Shown: positions 6,866 to 13,475 of the stretch, piece by piece
How the letters are laid out: each line of letters begins with the position of its first letter
How positions within the stretch are numbered: the stretch's first letter is position 1
Source: an uncultured Ruminococcus sp.
GTDB taxonomy: Bacteria; Bacillota; Clostridia; Oscillospirales; CAG-272
DNA length: 15,469 nucleotides
Assembly: GCA_902783705.1 (NCBI GenBank)
Contig: CACZSA010000120.1
Span: forward strand, 1 to 15,469
Direction of reading: 5' to 3'
Made by a program: the position numbers and the translations under genes
The notes under the pieces: generated by a model
Database searches by the model: none
Told to the model about the DNA's origin: nothing
What the model saw: the letters and a program-made list of their open reading frames with translations, nothing else

Positions 6866-6894
6866 TGATACCGCATTCGGGGAAAAGAATCAAG
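6866..6894 (-). promoter_or_regulatory. Promoter of the DUF4230 unit
   Basis: On the minus strand TTGATT (6894-6889) and TATCAT (6871-6866) are 17 bases apart; the -10 box matches 5 of 6 and the -35 box 4 of 6. A second TTGATT copy lies 7 bases further upstream (6901-6896). The start of transcription would be near 6859, giving a leader of about 80 bases before the ATG at 6776. It is divergent from the CobW promoter. Confidence 0.65.
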
Positions 6895-6947
6895 AATCAA
6901 ACCGTGTGCAAAATGTAAACACTCCGGGAAGCGGGCGGAAATAAGCC

Positions 6948-6976
6948 TTGACAATCCCTCCCGAACGTGCTAAAAT
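6948..6976 (+). promoter_or_regulatory. Strong promoter of the CobW-family GTPase gene
   Basis: TTGACA (6948-6953) and TAAAAT (6971-6976) are separated by 17 bases, and a TG at 6968-6969 makes an extended -10 element. The start of transcription should lie near 6983, giving a leader of about 37 bases with AAAGGAA (7004-7010) as ribosome binding site. No clear Zur- or Fur-type palindrome overlaps it. Confidence 0.85.
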
Positions 6977-7019
6977 GTGGGGTGAGATTTTTTAAAGCCC
7001 CGAAAGGAACATTCAAATT

Positions 7020-8129
7020 ATGAAGAAAACCGTAAAAATCGCCCTTCTGACCGGCTATCTCGGCGCGGGCAAGACGACCCTTCTCAACCACATCCTCGCG
7101 AACACCGACGGCATCCGTGCCGCCGTGATCGTCAACGACATCGGCGAGGTCAACATCGACGCCTCCCTGATCGAAAAGGCCGGCGCGGTCGAGCGGAACG
7201 ACATGGTTCCCCTCATGAACGGCTGCATCTGCTGCACGCTCAAGGACGACCTCGCGGAAGGTCTGCGCAAGCTCGCGGCCTCCGGCAAGTTCGACTACAT
7301 CGTGATCGAGGCCTCCGGCATCTGCGAGCCCCTCCCGATCGCCCAGACCATCGCGATGATCTGTGAGGAGAGCGCGGACAGCCGCACGCCCCTCGTGCTC
7401 GACAACATCGTCGCCGTGGTGGACGCCGCCCGCATGCGCGACGAGTTCGACGACGGCAAGAAGCTCCTCGCGGAGGAGATCGACGAGGACGACGTCGAGA
7501 GCCTGCTCATCCAGCAGCTCGAATTCTGCAACACCGTCATTCTCAACAAGGCCGACCTCGTCTCCGAGGAGGACCTGAAGGAGCTGCGCGCGATCGTCCG
7601 CGGTCTCCAGAAGGACGCCGTGATCTACGAGGCCAAGAACTGCGACCTGCCGATCACGAAGCTGCTCAACACCGGTCTTTTCGACCTCGACGCCGCGCTC
7701 AATTCCGCCGCGTGGGTCGACGCGATGGAGCATCCCGAAGAGCACGAGAACCCCGAGGTGCTGGAATACGGCATCGAGACCTTCGTGTACTACCGCCGCA
7801 AGCCGTTCTGCCTCCCCGCGCTCGACGCGCTCTGCGAGGACTGGTTCCCGGGCGTCATCCGCACGAAGGGCATGGTCTGGTACCGCGAGGACCCGGACAT
7901 GGCGTACATCCTCGAGCAGGCCGGACGCCAGATCTCCGAGCAGCAGGCGGGCCTCTTCATCGCCTCCGCGCCGAAGAAGGAGCAGAAGGAGCTTCTGAAG
8001 CGCTATCCCGACGCGAAGGAAACCTGGGACCCGGTGTACGGCGACCGCATGATCAAGCTGGTGTTCATCGGACGCGGCATGAACCGCGCGGACATTGAAG
8101 CGCACCTCGACGCCTGCCTCACCGACTGA
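7020..8129 (+). CDS. CobW/COG0523 family GTPase, probable metal chaperone
   Basis: COG0523 G3E GTPases deliver or insert metals (zinc for ZNG1/YciC-like members, cobalt for CobW, nickel relatives in urease and hydrogenase maturation). The 369-residue product has the Walker A motif GYLGAGKTTLLN (12-23), the family-defining CxCC in GCICC (68-72), VIEASGICEP as switch region, and the guanine-specificity NKAD (176-179). A CobW C-terminal domain (about 260-365) follows, with IRTKGMVWY and KLVFIGRG. The usual His-rich metal loop is reduced to HPEEHE at about 239-244. It is a single-gene unit with its own strong promoter and a 14-bp terminator. Neighbours give no metal clue: no cobalamin genes, metal transporter or hydratase is in the window. 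A zinc role is the default guess; the metal cannot be fixed from sequence. Confidence 0.93.
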   Translation: MKKTVKIALLTGYLGAGKTTLLNHILANTDGIRAAVIVNDIGEVNIDASLIEKAGAVERNDMVPLMNGCICCTLKDDLAEGLRKLAASGKFDYIVIEASGICEPLPIAQTIAMICEESADSRTPLVLDNIVAVVDAARMRDEFDDGKKLLAEEIDEDDVESLLIQQLEFCNTVILNKADLVSEEDLKELRAIVRGLQKDAVIYEAKNCDLPITKLLNTGLFDLDAALNSAAWVDAMEHPEEHENPEVLEYGIETFVYYRRKPFCLPALDALCEDWFPGVIRTKGMVWYREDPDMAYILEQAGRQISEQQAGLFIASAPKKEQKELLKRYPDAKETWDPVYGDRMIKLVFIGRGMNRADIEAHLDACLTD

Positions 8130-8150
8130 GGTTTTCACAAGACACTCATG

Positions 8151-8189
8151 CCGCCGGATCTTCCCGCACGGAGGATCCGGCGGTTTTTT
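8151..8189 (+). terminator. Rho-independent terminator of the CobW-family gene
   Basis: A 14-bp stem (10 perfect GC-rich pairs, CCGCCGGATC with GATCCGGCGG, then one G-T and three more pairs) with a 5-base loop CGCAC is followed directly by six T residues at 8184-8189. It begins 22 bases after the stop codon at 8127-8129. Confidence 0.95.
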
Positions 8190-8210
8190 CGTCGGCCTGC
8201 GGCAGCACAG

Positions 8211-8249
8211 AAAAAGCCCGGGAAGCGGAGATTCCGTTTCCGAGGCTTT
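8211..8249 (-). terminator. Rho-independent terminator of trmO
   Basis: Read on the minus strand, AAAGCC pairs with GGCTTT, GGAA with TTCC and CGGA with TCCG, with small internal mismatches and a 3-base loop, and the hairpin runs straight into five T residues (8215-8211). It begins about 11 bases after the trmO stop. With the terminator at 8151-8189 it closes two convergent units; the 130 bases between the genes hold nothing else. Confidence 0.85.
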
Positions 8250-8259
8250 CTTTGTTTGT

Positions 8260-8964
8260 TCATCCGACGGGCTTTACGCTGCAGAGGATCAGCGTGTCCC
8301 CCCGCACGCGGAAGGTGATCTCGAATCCGGCATAGGGGAAGCCATATTCCCGCTCCCCGTCATCGCGTCGGTAGGACGGCCGGGGATCCCCGCGCAGAAC
8401 GGAGACGAGCGGTCCGCGCTTCTCCTCCGGCAGGCGGGAGAGCACCCCGTCCGGATCCTCGATTCTGAGCCGGTCCCCGTCGAGCGCGTCCGCGAAGCCT
8501 CCGACCGCGTCTCCGACGGCGTCGGCGAAGGGCAGGTACGGCTTGATGTCGTAGATCGGCGTCCCGTCCGTCATGTCGATCCCGCCGACGTCGAGGACCG
8601 TCCCGAGGGAGGGATCCCGCCGCACGCCGAGCAGGCGCACGACCGTCAGCCCGATCGGGTTCGGGCGGTTCGGCGAGCGCGTCGCGAAGACACCCATCCG
8701 CATATTCCCCCCGAGCCGCGGCGGACGCACCGTCGGCGACCAGCGGGCCTTTCGTTCGTTCCGGGAGGAAAAGCCGTCGGAGAAGCCCCAGAGGAGCCAG
8801 AGATGGGAGAAGCCTTCGATCCCGCGCAGAGCGTCCGGCACCCGGTATTCCTCCTCAAAGACCACCGTACCCGTGAGCTCCGGGACGATCCCGCTCTGAC
8901 GCGGCAGGCCGAATTTCTCCGGGAAATCCGTCCGGATCCGCGCGATGACGCAGAGCTCCGTCAT
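8260..8964 (-). CDS. trmO: tRNA (N6-threonylcarbamoyladenosine37-N6)-methyltransferase TrmO
   Basis: TrmO (TsaA/YaeB/VirR family) uses S-adenosylmethionine to methylate t6A at position 37 of threonine tRNAs, giving m6t6A and improving decoding of ACY codons. The 234-residue product is the same length as the E. coli enzyme. Characteristic segments are GIEGFSHLWLLWGF (48-61), the MRMGVFATRSPNRPNPIGLT core (88-107) that forms the SAM and substrate site, and DGTPIYDIKPYLPFAD (133-148); the longer C-terminal domain (about 150-234) is present. The ATG at 8964 overlaps the stop of the upstream membrane protein gene (ATGA), so translation is probably coupled and the promoter is the one at 9484-9512. 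Its substrate, t6A, is made by the TsaBCDE pathway; a TsaD paralogue lies in the neighbouring operon but in a separate unit. Confidence 0.95.
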   Translation of the reverse strand: MTELCVIARIRTDFPEKFGLPRQSGIVPELTGTVVFEEEYRVPDALRGIEGFSHLWLLWGFSDGFSSRNERKARWSPTVRPPRLGGNMRMGVFATRSPNRPNPIGLTVVRLLGVRRDPSLGTVLDVGGIDMTDGTPIYDIKPYLPFADAVGDAVGGFADALDGDRLRIEDPDGVLSRLPEEKRGPLVSVLRGDPRPSYRRDDGEREYGFPYAGFEITFRVRGDTLILCSVKPVG

Positions 8965-9452
8965 CTCCGCCGCTCCTCCCGCTTGTCTCCGAACTGCGGT
9001 TCATACTCGCCGTCTTTCTTTCCCTCCTCCCGCGCGTCGAAGAGGCTCCGGTAGGGCTTCCCTTTCGTCTCCGCCTCCGCCGTCAGCCATCTGACGAGCA
9101 GTACGACGACGGCGCACACGGCGTACACGAAGACGTAGACCGCCGCCGCCGTGAAGAGCGAGCCGCCGTTTTTGAGATACCCGCCGAGCCGGAGGAACGT
9201 CAGATAAAAGAGCAGAAACGTCGCGGCGAAGTGCAGGATCACCCGGATCGGCGCGGTCAGCAGATCCGACGCGAGGAACTCCGCCGAGAGGCCGAGCCAC
9301 AGGGCGAAACAGAGAAGCGAGACGACCGTCGGGACGGTGGGGAGCCATGCGGCGTTGACCGAGGCTCCGAGGAAGTACGCGGCGGTGATGAGGACGGTAT
9401 AAAAGACGCAGGCCCGGGTGAGGACGCGGCGGGCGGCGGTGAGATATTTCAT
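8961..9452 (-). CDS. Small four-helix membrane protein (DUF3021-like), upstream of trmO
   Basis: The 163-residue product has four membrane segments at roughly residues 12-30, 37-57, 67-88 and 97-119, then a charged cytoplasmic tail of about 40 residues. Length, four-helix layout and the pattern of a Trp-Leu-Pro after the first segment suggest the DUF3021 family, whose function is unknown; this is a tentative match. The start at 9452 is chosen over the upstream in-frame ATG at 9743 because GGGGGA lies 5 bases before it, the first helix begins soon after, and a good promoter sits at 9484-9512, just upstream of it. DUF3021 genes often sit beside LytTR regulators; none is present here. Its stop overlaps the trmO start by 4 bases, so the two are co-expressed, though no functional link is known. 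Confidence 0.78.
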   Translation of the reverse strand: MKYLTAARRVLTRACVFYTVLITAAYFLGASVNAAWLPTVPTVVSLLCFALWLGLSAEFLASDLLTAPIRVILHFAATFLLFYLTFLRLGGYLKNGGSLFTAAAVYVFVYAVCAVVVLLVRWLTAEAETKGKPYRSLFDAREEGKKDGEYEPQFGDKREERRR

Positions 9453-9483
9453 GGCGATCCCCCGTTTTGTATTCAGTTTCTTT

Positions 9484-9512
9484 ATTGTACCGCGGAAACA
9501 TGAAATTTTCAA
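9484..9512 (-). promoter_or_regulatory. Promoter of the membrane protein-trmO unit
   Basis: On the minus strand TTGAAA (9512-9507) and TACAAT (9489-9484) are 17 bases apart, matching 5 of 6 consensus positions each. Transcription would start near 9477, giving a leader of about 25 bases. It is divergent from the nusB promoter, with about 95 bases between the two -35 boxes. Confidence 0.75.
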
Positions 9513-9607
9513 GGGGCCTCTGTGAATTCCCGCGCGAAAATGACGGAGTGACAAAAGAAATGCGCGGAAAATGCATAAAATTCTCACCGTAAATGAATGA
9601 ATATCGA

Positions 9608-9636
9608 TTGACAGGAACGAATAATTATAGTATAAT
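9608..9636 (+). promoter_or_regulatory. Consensus promoter of the nusB-argR operon
   Basis: TTGACA (9608-9613), 17 bases, TATAAT (9631-9636): a perfect match to the vegetative consensus, set in an AT-rich island within GC-rich DNA. Transcription should start near 9643. The leader of about 48 bases contains an imperfect hairpin (GTCCGGG at 9648-9654 with CCCGGGAC at 9662-9669) and no T tract, so it is not a terminator. GGAG at 9681-9684 is the ribosome binding site. Confidence 0.92.
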
Positions 9637-9690
9637 ATACAGGAATTGTCCGGGTAGAATCCCCGGGACGGAACCACAACGGAGTGTGCC

Positions 9691-10116
9691 ATGTCTGAGA
9701 ATAAAAAGCTGTCCCGCCACGAATGCCGGGAACTGATCTTCAAGCTCCTCTTTGCGAAGGAATTTGACCGGGACGCCGATCCCGGGACCTACTATACCGA
9801 TTATACCGAAAACGCCGAAGAACCCAGCGCCGATTATGTAAAAGAAGTCTTCCTCGGCGTCTGCGCGTCCCTGCCCGCCCTCGACTGCGAGATCGAGGCC
9901 GCCAGCGACAACTGGAAGCTTGCCCGCATGTCCACGGCGACGCGCTCCGTGCTCCGCATGGCGGTCTACGAAATGACGCAGGCGGACGTCCCGGCGAAGG
10001 CCGCGATCAACGAGGCCCTCGAGCTCATCAAGCTCTACGACGAGGACAGCGCGCCGAAATTCGTCAACGGAATTCTGAATAAAATCGCCCGCGAGCGGGG
10101 GCTCATTGAATCATGA
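9691..10116 (+). CDS. nusB: Transcription antitermination factor NusB
   Basis: NusB binds boxA RNA with NusE (ribosomal protein S10) and keeps RNA polymerase processive through rRNA operons. The 141-residue product is all-helical and full length. It has the N-terminal Arg-containing helix LSRHECRELIFKLLFAKEF (8-26) and the strongly conserved C-terminal half: RSVLRMAVYEM, VPAKAAINEALELIKLY and APKFVNGILNKIA. GGAG lies 6 bases before the ATG. It is the first gene behind a consensus promoter, and its stop overlaps the next gene's start (ATGA). nusB at the head of an xseA-xseB-ispA operon is a classic Firmicutes arrangement. Confidence 0.96.
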   Translation: MSENKKLSRHECRELIFKLLFAKEFDRDADPGTYYTDYTENAEEPSADYVKEVFLGVCASLPALDCEIEAASDNWKLARMSTATRSVLRMAVYEMTQADVPAKAAINEALELIKLYDEDSAPKFVNGILNKIARERGLIES

Positions 10117-11081
10117 TCCTCGGGATCGACACGAGCAACTATACGACCTCCGCCGCGCTGATCTCCCGGGAGGGCGGGCCGCTTCTCAACGCGAAGATCC
10201 CCCTGCCCGTCCGGGAAGGCGAGCGCGGACTCCGCCAGAGCGACGCGGTCTTTCACCATGTGAAGGGACTCCCGGAGGCGGCGCGTCAGGTCGGCGAGGT
10301 CCTTCGGGCGCATCCGGACGATCCCGTCGAGGCCGTCGGCGTATCGGTGTCCCCGCGCGACGCGGAGGGATCGTATATGCCGTGCTTTCTCGCGGGCGTA
10401 TCCGCGGCAGAGATGACGGCGAACGCGCTCGGCGTGCCGCTCTTCCGCTTCTCGCATCAGGCCGGGCACGTCATGGCGGCGCTCACCTCGGCCTGCCAAA
10501 ACGAATCCGCGGACCGGGACGCGCTGCTCGCGGAGCCTTTTTTCGCGTTCCACGTCTCCGGCGGGACCACGGACCTTCTGCTCGTGAAGCCCGGCGGGTC
10601 AAGGATCTTCGAGATCGAGGAGATCGGCGGATCGAAGGACATCAACGCGGGGCAGGCTGTCGACCGTGCCGGGGTGATGATGGGATTTCCCTTCCCGGCG
10701 GGTCCCGCGCTCGACTCCGCCGCGCTGGACGCGCTGGATGCCGGGATGAAGCCGGTCCGCGCACAGGTCTCGGTCGAGGGGACGCGGTGCAATCTCTCGG
10801 GCCTCGAAAACCGGGCCGCCGCGCTCTGGGAGGAGACGGGAGACCGGGCGGCGGTGTCGCTCTTCGTGCTCGATTTCATCGCCCGCACGCTGGAGAAAAT
10901 GACGAAGAACGCCTTTGAACGCTGCGGGAAGCGCCCCGTGATCTACGCGGGCGGCGTCATGAGCTCGCGCACCGTGCGGCGGACCCTCGGGCAGTACGGG
11001 ATGTTTGCCGACGCGGTCTATTCGTCGGACAACGCCGCGGGGATCGCGTGGCTGACGCAGGAGGCGATGCGCCGTGGCTGA
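10113..11081 (+). CDS. TsaD/Kae1-like paralogue (peptidase M22 annotation class), divergent
   Basis: The 322-residue product belongs to the ASKHA-fold TsaD/Kae1/YgjD superfamily. True TsaD, with TsaB and TsaE, transfers threonylcarbamoyl to A37 of tRNA. Present here are MILGIDTSNYTTSAAL (1-16), the metal-binding HxxxH (His115 and His119), SGGTT (149-153), and the C-terminal GGV followed by SDNAAGIAWL, with Asp306 as the likely third metal ligand. Differences from TsaD are clear: the TxGPGL nucleotide motif is replaced by SVSPRDAEGSYMPCF, SGGHT has become SGGTT, and DDAxGExxDK has become KDINAGQAVDRAG. It is therefore likely a clostridial paralogue often labelled peptidase M22, not the housekeeping TsaD. 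It sits between nusB (4-base overlap) and xseA (8-base overlap). Function unknown; it might act with or instead of TsaD. Confidence 0.85.
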   Translation: MILGIDTSNYTTSAALISREGGPLLNAKIPLPVREGERGLRQSDAVFHHVKGLPEAARQVGEVLRAHPDDPVEAVGVSVSPRDAEGSYMPCFLAGVSAAEMTANALGVPLFRFSHQAGHVMAALTSACQNESADRDALLAEPFFAFHVSGGTTDLLLVKPGGSRIFEIEEIGGSKDINAGQAVDRAGVMMGFPFPAGPALDSAALDALDAGMKPVRAQVSVEGTRCNLSGLENRAAALWEETGDRAAVSLFVLDFIARTLEKMTKNAFERCGKRPVIYAGGVMSSRTVRRTLGQYGMFADAVYSSDNAAGIAWLTQEAMRRG

Positions 11082-12324
11082 AATCTACTATTCCTCGAAG
11101 ACACCGAGGGCCGCCCCGGAGGCGCTGACGGTCACCCAGCTCAACGAATTCGTCAAGCGGATGATCGATTCATCCCCGATTTTGCAGAACCTGACGGTGC
11201 GCGGCGAGATCTCCAATTTCAAGAATCACTACGCGACGGGGCATTTTTATTTCACGCTGAAGGACGAGGCGAGCCAGCTGAAAGCCGTCATGTTCCGCTC
11301 CGCCGCCTCGCGCCTGAAATTCCTGCCGGAGGACGGCATGAAGGTCACGGTGCGCGGTCATCTCTCCGCGTTCACCCGCGACGGCGTGTATCAGATCTAC
11401 TGCGACACCATGGAGCCGGACGGCGTCGGCGCGCTCTACGTGGCGTTCGAGCAGCTCAAGCGCAAGCTCGAGGCCGAGGGGCTCTTCTCCCCCGAGCGCA
11501 AGCGTCCCCTGCCGAAGATCCCCGCGCGGATCGGCATCATCACCAGCCCCATGGGCGCGGCGGTACGGGACATGATCCACGTGACGGGCAGGCGGTTCCC
11601 CGCGGCGGAGATCCTCGTTTACCCCGCCCTCGTGCAGGGACCGGACGCCCCGCCCCAGCTCGTCTCCGGGCTCGAATACTTCAACCGGACCGGCTCGGCG
11701 GACGTCATCATCCTCGGACGCGGCGGAGGCTCGCTCGAGGACCTCTGGGCGTTCAACGACGAGCGGGTCGCGCGGGCAGTGGCGGCATCCCGGATCCCGG
11801 TGATCTCCGCCGTCGGACACGAGACGGACTTCACGATCTGCGATTTCGCCGCCGATCTCCGCGCTCCCACCCCGTCCGCCGCCGCCGAGGTCGCGGTCCC
11901 GGACACGGCAGAGCTGAAACGCAAAATCACCAACCTCATCGCACGGGAAGCCGGGATCCTCTCGTCCCAGATCCGCCTGTACCGCGAGCGGCTCGATTCC
12001 CTCGCGAATTCCCGTCCGATGCGCTCGCCGATGAGCCCGGTAGACGACCGCCGCGTGACGCTCGACGCCCTGGCGGACCGGCTGCGCCGCGCGGAATCAT
12101 CCCGGATCGCGGCAGGACGCGCGGGACTCGTCGAGGCGGCGGGTAAGCTCTCCGCGCTCGATCCCATGGCGACCCTTTCGCGGGGCTATTCGGCGGTCTA
12201 CAAATCGGACGGCGCGCTTGTGCGTTCGGTCCACGACGTGAAGCCGGGTGACGCGGTGACGTTCCGCTCGGTCGGCGGCGAGGCCGTCTGCACGGTCGAC
12301 GAGGTGAAGGAGGATTCACAATGA
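11074..12324 (+). CDS. xseA: Exodeoxyribonuclease VII large subunit
   Basis: XseA is the catalytic subunit of exonuclease VII, which degrades single-stranded DNA in both directions and works with several XseB subunits in repair. The 416-residue product has the N-terminal OB-fold (about 17-115) with VRGEISNFKNHYATGHFYFT and LKDE, then the catalytic domain with IGIITSPMGAAVRDM (about 152-166), ILGRGGGSLEDLWAFNDE, VISAVGHETDFTI and DLRAPTPSAAAEVA. A long helical region and the C-terminal LSRGYSAV segment follow. It is a little shorter than E. coli XseA (456), mainly in the helical part. The start is GTG, chosen because AGGAGG lies 9 bases upstream and the alignment begins there; it overlaps the preceding gene by 8 bases and xseB by 4. 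Confidence 0.97.
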   Translation: MAEIYYSSKTPRAAPEALTVTQLNEFVKRMIDSSPILQNLTVRGEISNFKNHYATGHFYFTLKDEASQLKAVMFRSAASRLKFLPEDGMKVTVRGHLSAFTRDGVYQIYCDTMEPDGVGALYVAFEQLKRKLEAEGLFSPERKRPLPKIPARIGIITSPMGAAVRDMIHVTGRRFPAAEILVYPALVQGPDAPPQLVSGLEYFNRTGSADVIILGRGGGSLEDLWAFNDERVARAVAASRIPVISAVGHETDFTICDFAADLRAPTPSAAAEVAVPDTAELKRKITNLIAREAGILSSQIRLYRERLDSLANSRPMRSPMSPVDDRRVTLDALADRLRRAESSRIAAGRAGLVEAAGKLSALDPMATLSRGYSAVYKSDGALVRSVHDVKPGDAVTFRSVGGEAVCTVDEVKEDSQ

Positions 12325-12572
12325 ACGAAGAAAATAAAGAAAAGCTGGAAGGCATGACCTTCGAGGCGGCGATCGCGCGGCTCGAGGAGATTGTCCGCAC
12401 GCTCGAATCCGGCTCCGCGCCGCTCGACGAGTCGCTCACGCTCTTCGAGGAGGGCGTCTCGCTCGTGAAGCTCTGCAACGCGCGGCTCGACACGGCGGAG
12501 CAGAAGGTGAAGCTCCTCTCTTTGAATCCGGACGGCACAGCCGAAGAGCGCGACATGCCGCCCATGACCTGA
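12321..12572 (+). CDS. xseB: Exodeoxyribonuclease VII small subunit
   Basis: XseB is the small helical-hairpin subunit that binds along the coiled coil of XseA and is needed for stable exonuclease VII. The 83-residue product has the conserved MTFEAAIARLEEIVRTLESG segment (about 11-30), then PLDESLTLFEEGVSLVKLC, normal for the family. The start ATG overlaps the xseA stop (ATGA), which would favour balanced production of the two subunits. The gap to ispA is 12 bases and contains its ribosome binding site. Confidence 0.96.
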   Translation: MNEENKEKLEGMTFEAAIARLEEIVRTLESGSAPLDESLTLFEEGVSLVKLCNARLDTAEQKVKLLSLNPDGTAEERDMPPMT

Positions 12573-12584
12573 CGGAGGCGACGG

Positions 12585-13475
12585 ATGGACTACAAAACCA
12601 ATATCGAAGCCGAACTGAAAACGGCGGCTGCCCTCGCGGAGGACGCGCTGGAGGGTGCCCTCTCCCCTGCCTTCACCGGAAACACGGTCGTCGGCGAGGC
12701 GATGCGCTATTCGACCCTCGGCGGCGGGAAGCGCATCCGGGCCTATCTCGTGATCGCGTTCTGCACACTCTTCGGCGGGACGAATCAGGCCGCCCTGCCC
12801 TTTGCCTGCGCGCTCGAATGCGTCCACGCCTATTCGCTGATCCACGACGATCTGCCCTGCATGGACAACGACGCGCTCCGGCGGGGCAAGCCCTCCTGCC
12901 ACATCCGCTTCGGCGAGGCGGAGGCCCTGCTCGCGGGTGACGCGCTCCTGACCTACGCCTTTGAATGCGCCGCGTCGAACGCATACGTCAGCGCTGGATC
13001 CGTCCGGCTCGCCGTGAAGACCCTCGCGGCAGAAGCCGGTCCCCGCGGCATGGTCGGCGGCCAGACCCTCGACATGGCGGCGGAGATGAAGGACTACGGC
13101 GAGCTCTGCGCGATGATCGACGGCAAGACGTCCGCCCTGATCCGCGCCGCCTGCCTCCTCGGCTATTACGCCGCGACGGACGAGGCCGATCCCGCCGTCA
13201 TCGAAAAGATCACCGCCTACGCGAACGCGATCGGGCTCGGATTCCAGATCCACGACGACATCCTCGACGTGACGAGCGACACCGCGACCCTCGGCAAGGA
13301 GGTCGGGAGCGACGAAAAGAACGGAAAGAAAACCGCCCTCGCGTTCATGACCCTCGATGAGGCGCGGAAGACGGAGGAGGATCTTGTCCGTCACGCCCGG
13401 GAGGCGGTCGCGGGGTTTGAAGGCTCCGAGGCCCTCGCCGATCTCGCCCTCTGGCTCAGCAGGCGGAACAAATGA
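12585..13475 (+). CDS. ispA: Farnesyl diphosphate synthase (short-chain polyprenyl synthase)
   Basis: This enzyme condenses isopentenyl diphosphate with allylic diphosphates to make farnesyl diphosphate, the precursor of undecaprenyl phosphate and quinone side chains. The 296-residue product has GGKRIR near residue 46, the first Asp-rich motif HDDLPCMDND (87-96) followed by RRGKPSCH, MVGGQTLDM, GKTSALI, and the second Asp-rich motif FQIHDDILDV (220-229) with GSDEKNGKKTA. The two-residue insertion (DDLPCMD) and the Tyr five positions before the first Asp match bacterial type II farnesyl diphosphate synthases such as E. coli IspA, so a C15 product is likely. GGAGG lies 6 bases upstream of the ATG. 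Its stop overlaps the tlyA start; dxs, which follows ispA in B. subtilis, is absent. Confidence 0.95.
   Translation: MDYKTNIEAELKTAAALAEDALEGALSPAFTGNTVVGEAMRYSTLGGGKRIRAYLVIAFCTLFGGTNQAALPFACALECVHAYSLIHDDLPCMDNDALRRGKPSCHIRFGEAEALLAGDALLTYAFECAASNAYVSAGSVRLAVKTLAAEAGPRGMVGGQTLDMAAEMKDYGELCAMIDGKTSALIRAACLLGYYAATDEADPAVIEKITAYANAIGLGFQIHDDILDVTSDTATLGKEVGSDEKNGKKTALAFMTLDEARKTEEDLVRHAREAVAGFEGSEALADLALWLSRRNK

Noticed and set aside
6777..6893. A 39-residue N-terminal extension of the DUF4230 protein
   Set aside because: Its ATG would lie upstream of the predicted transcription start (-10 box at 6866-6871), and the better ribosome binding site and membrane anchor belong to the ATG at 6776.
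6897..8138. A 413-codon open frame on the minus strand across the CobW-family gene
   Set aside because: It is antisense to a clear COG0523 gene, has low-complexity Val/Asp/Arg/Leu-rich composition typical of GC-rich antisense frames, and no ribosome binding site or family resemblance.
9453..9743. Upstream extension of the four-helix membrane protein frame
   Set aside because: It would cross both divergent promoters and run into nusB; the ATG at 9452 has a ribosome binding site and a promoter placed just ahead of it.
8260..11081. TrmO and the TsaD-like gene as one tRNA-modification system
   Set aside because: They are in separate, divergent units with their own promoters, and the TsaD-like protein lacks key TsaD motifs, so proximity alone is not evidence of a shared pathway.
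12198..13394. A 398-codon open frame on the minus strand across xseB and ispA
   Set aside because: Antisense to two well-conserved genes; composition is that of a complementary-strand shadow.
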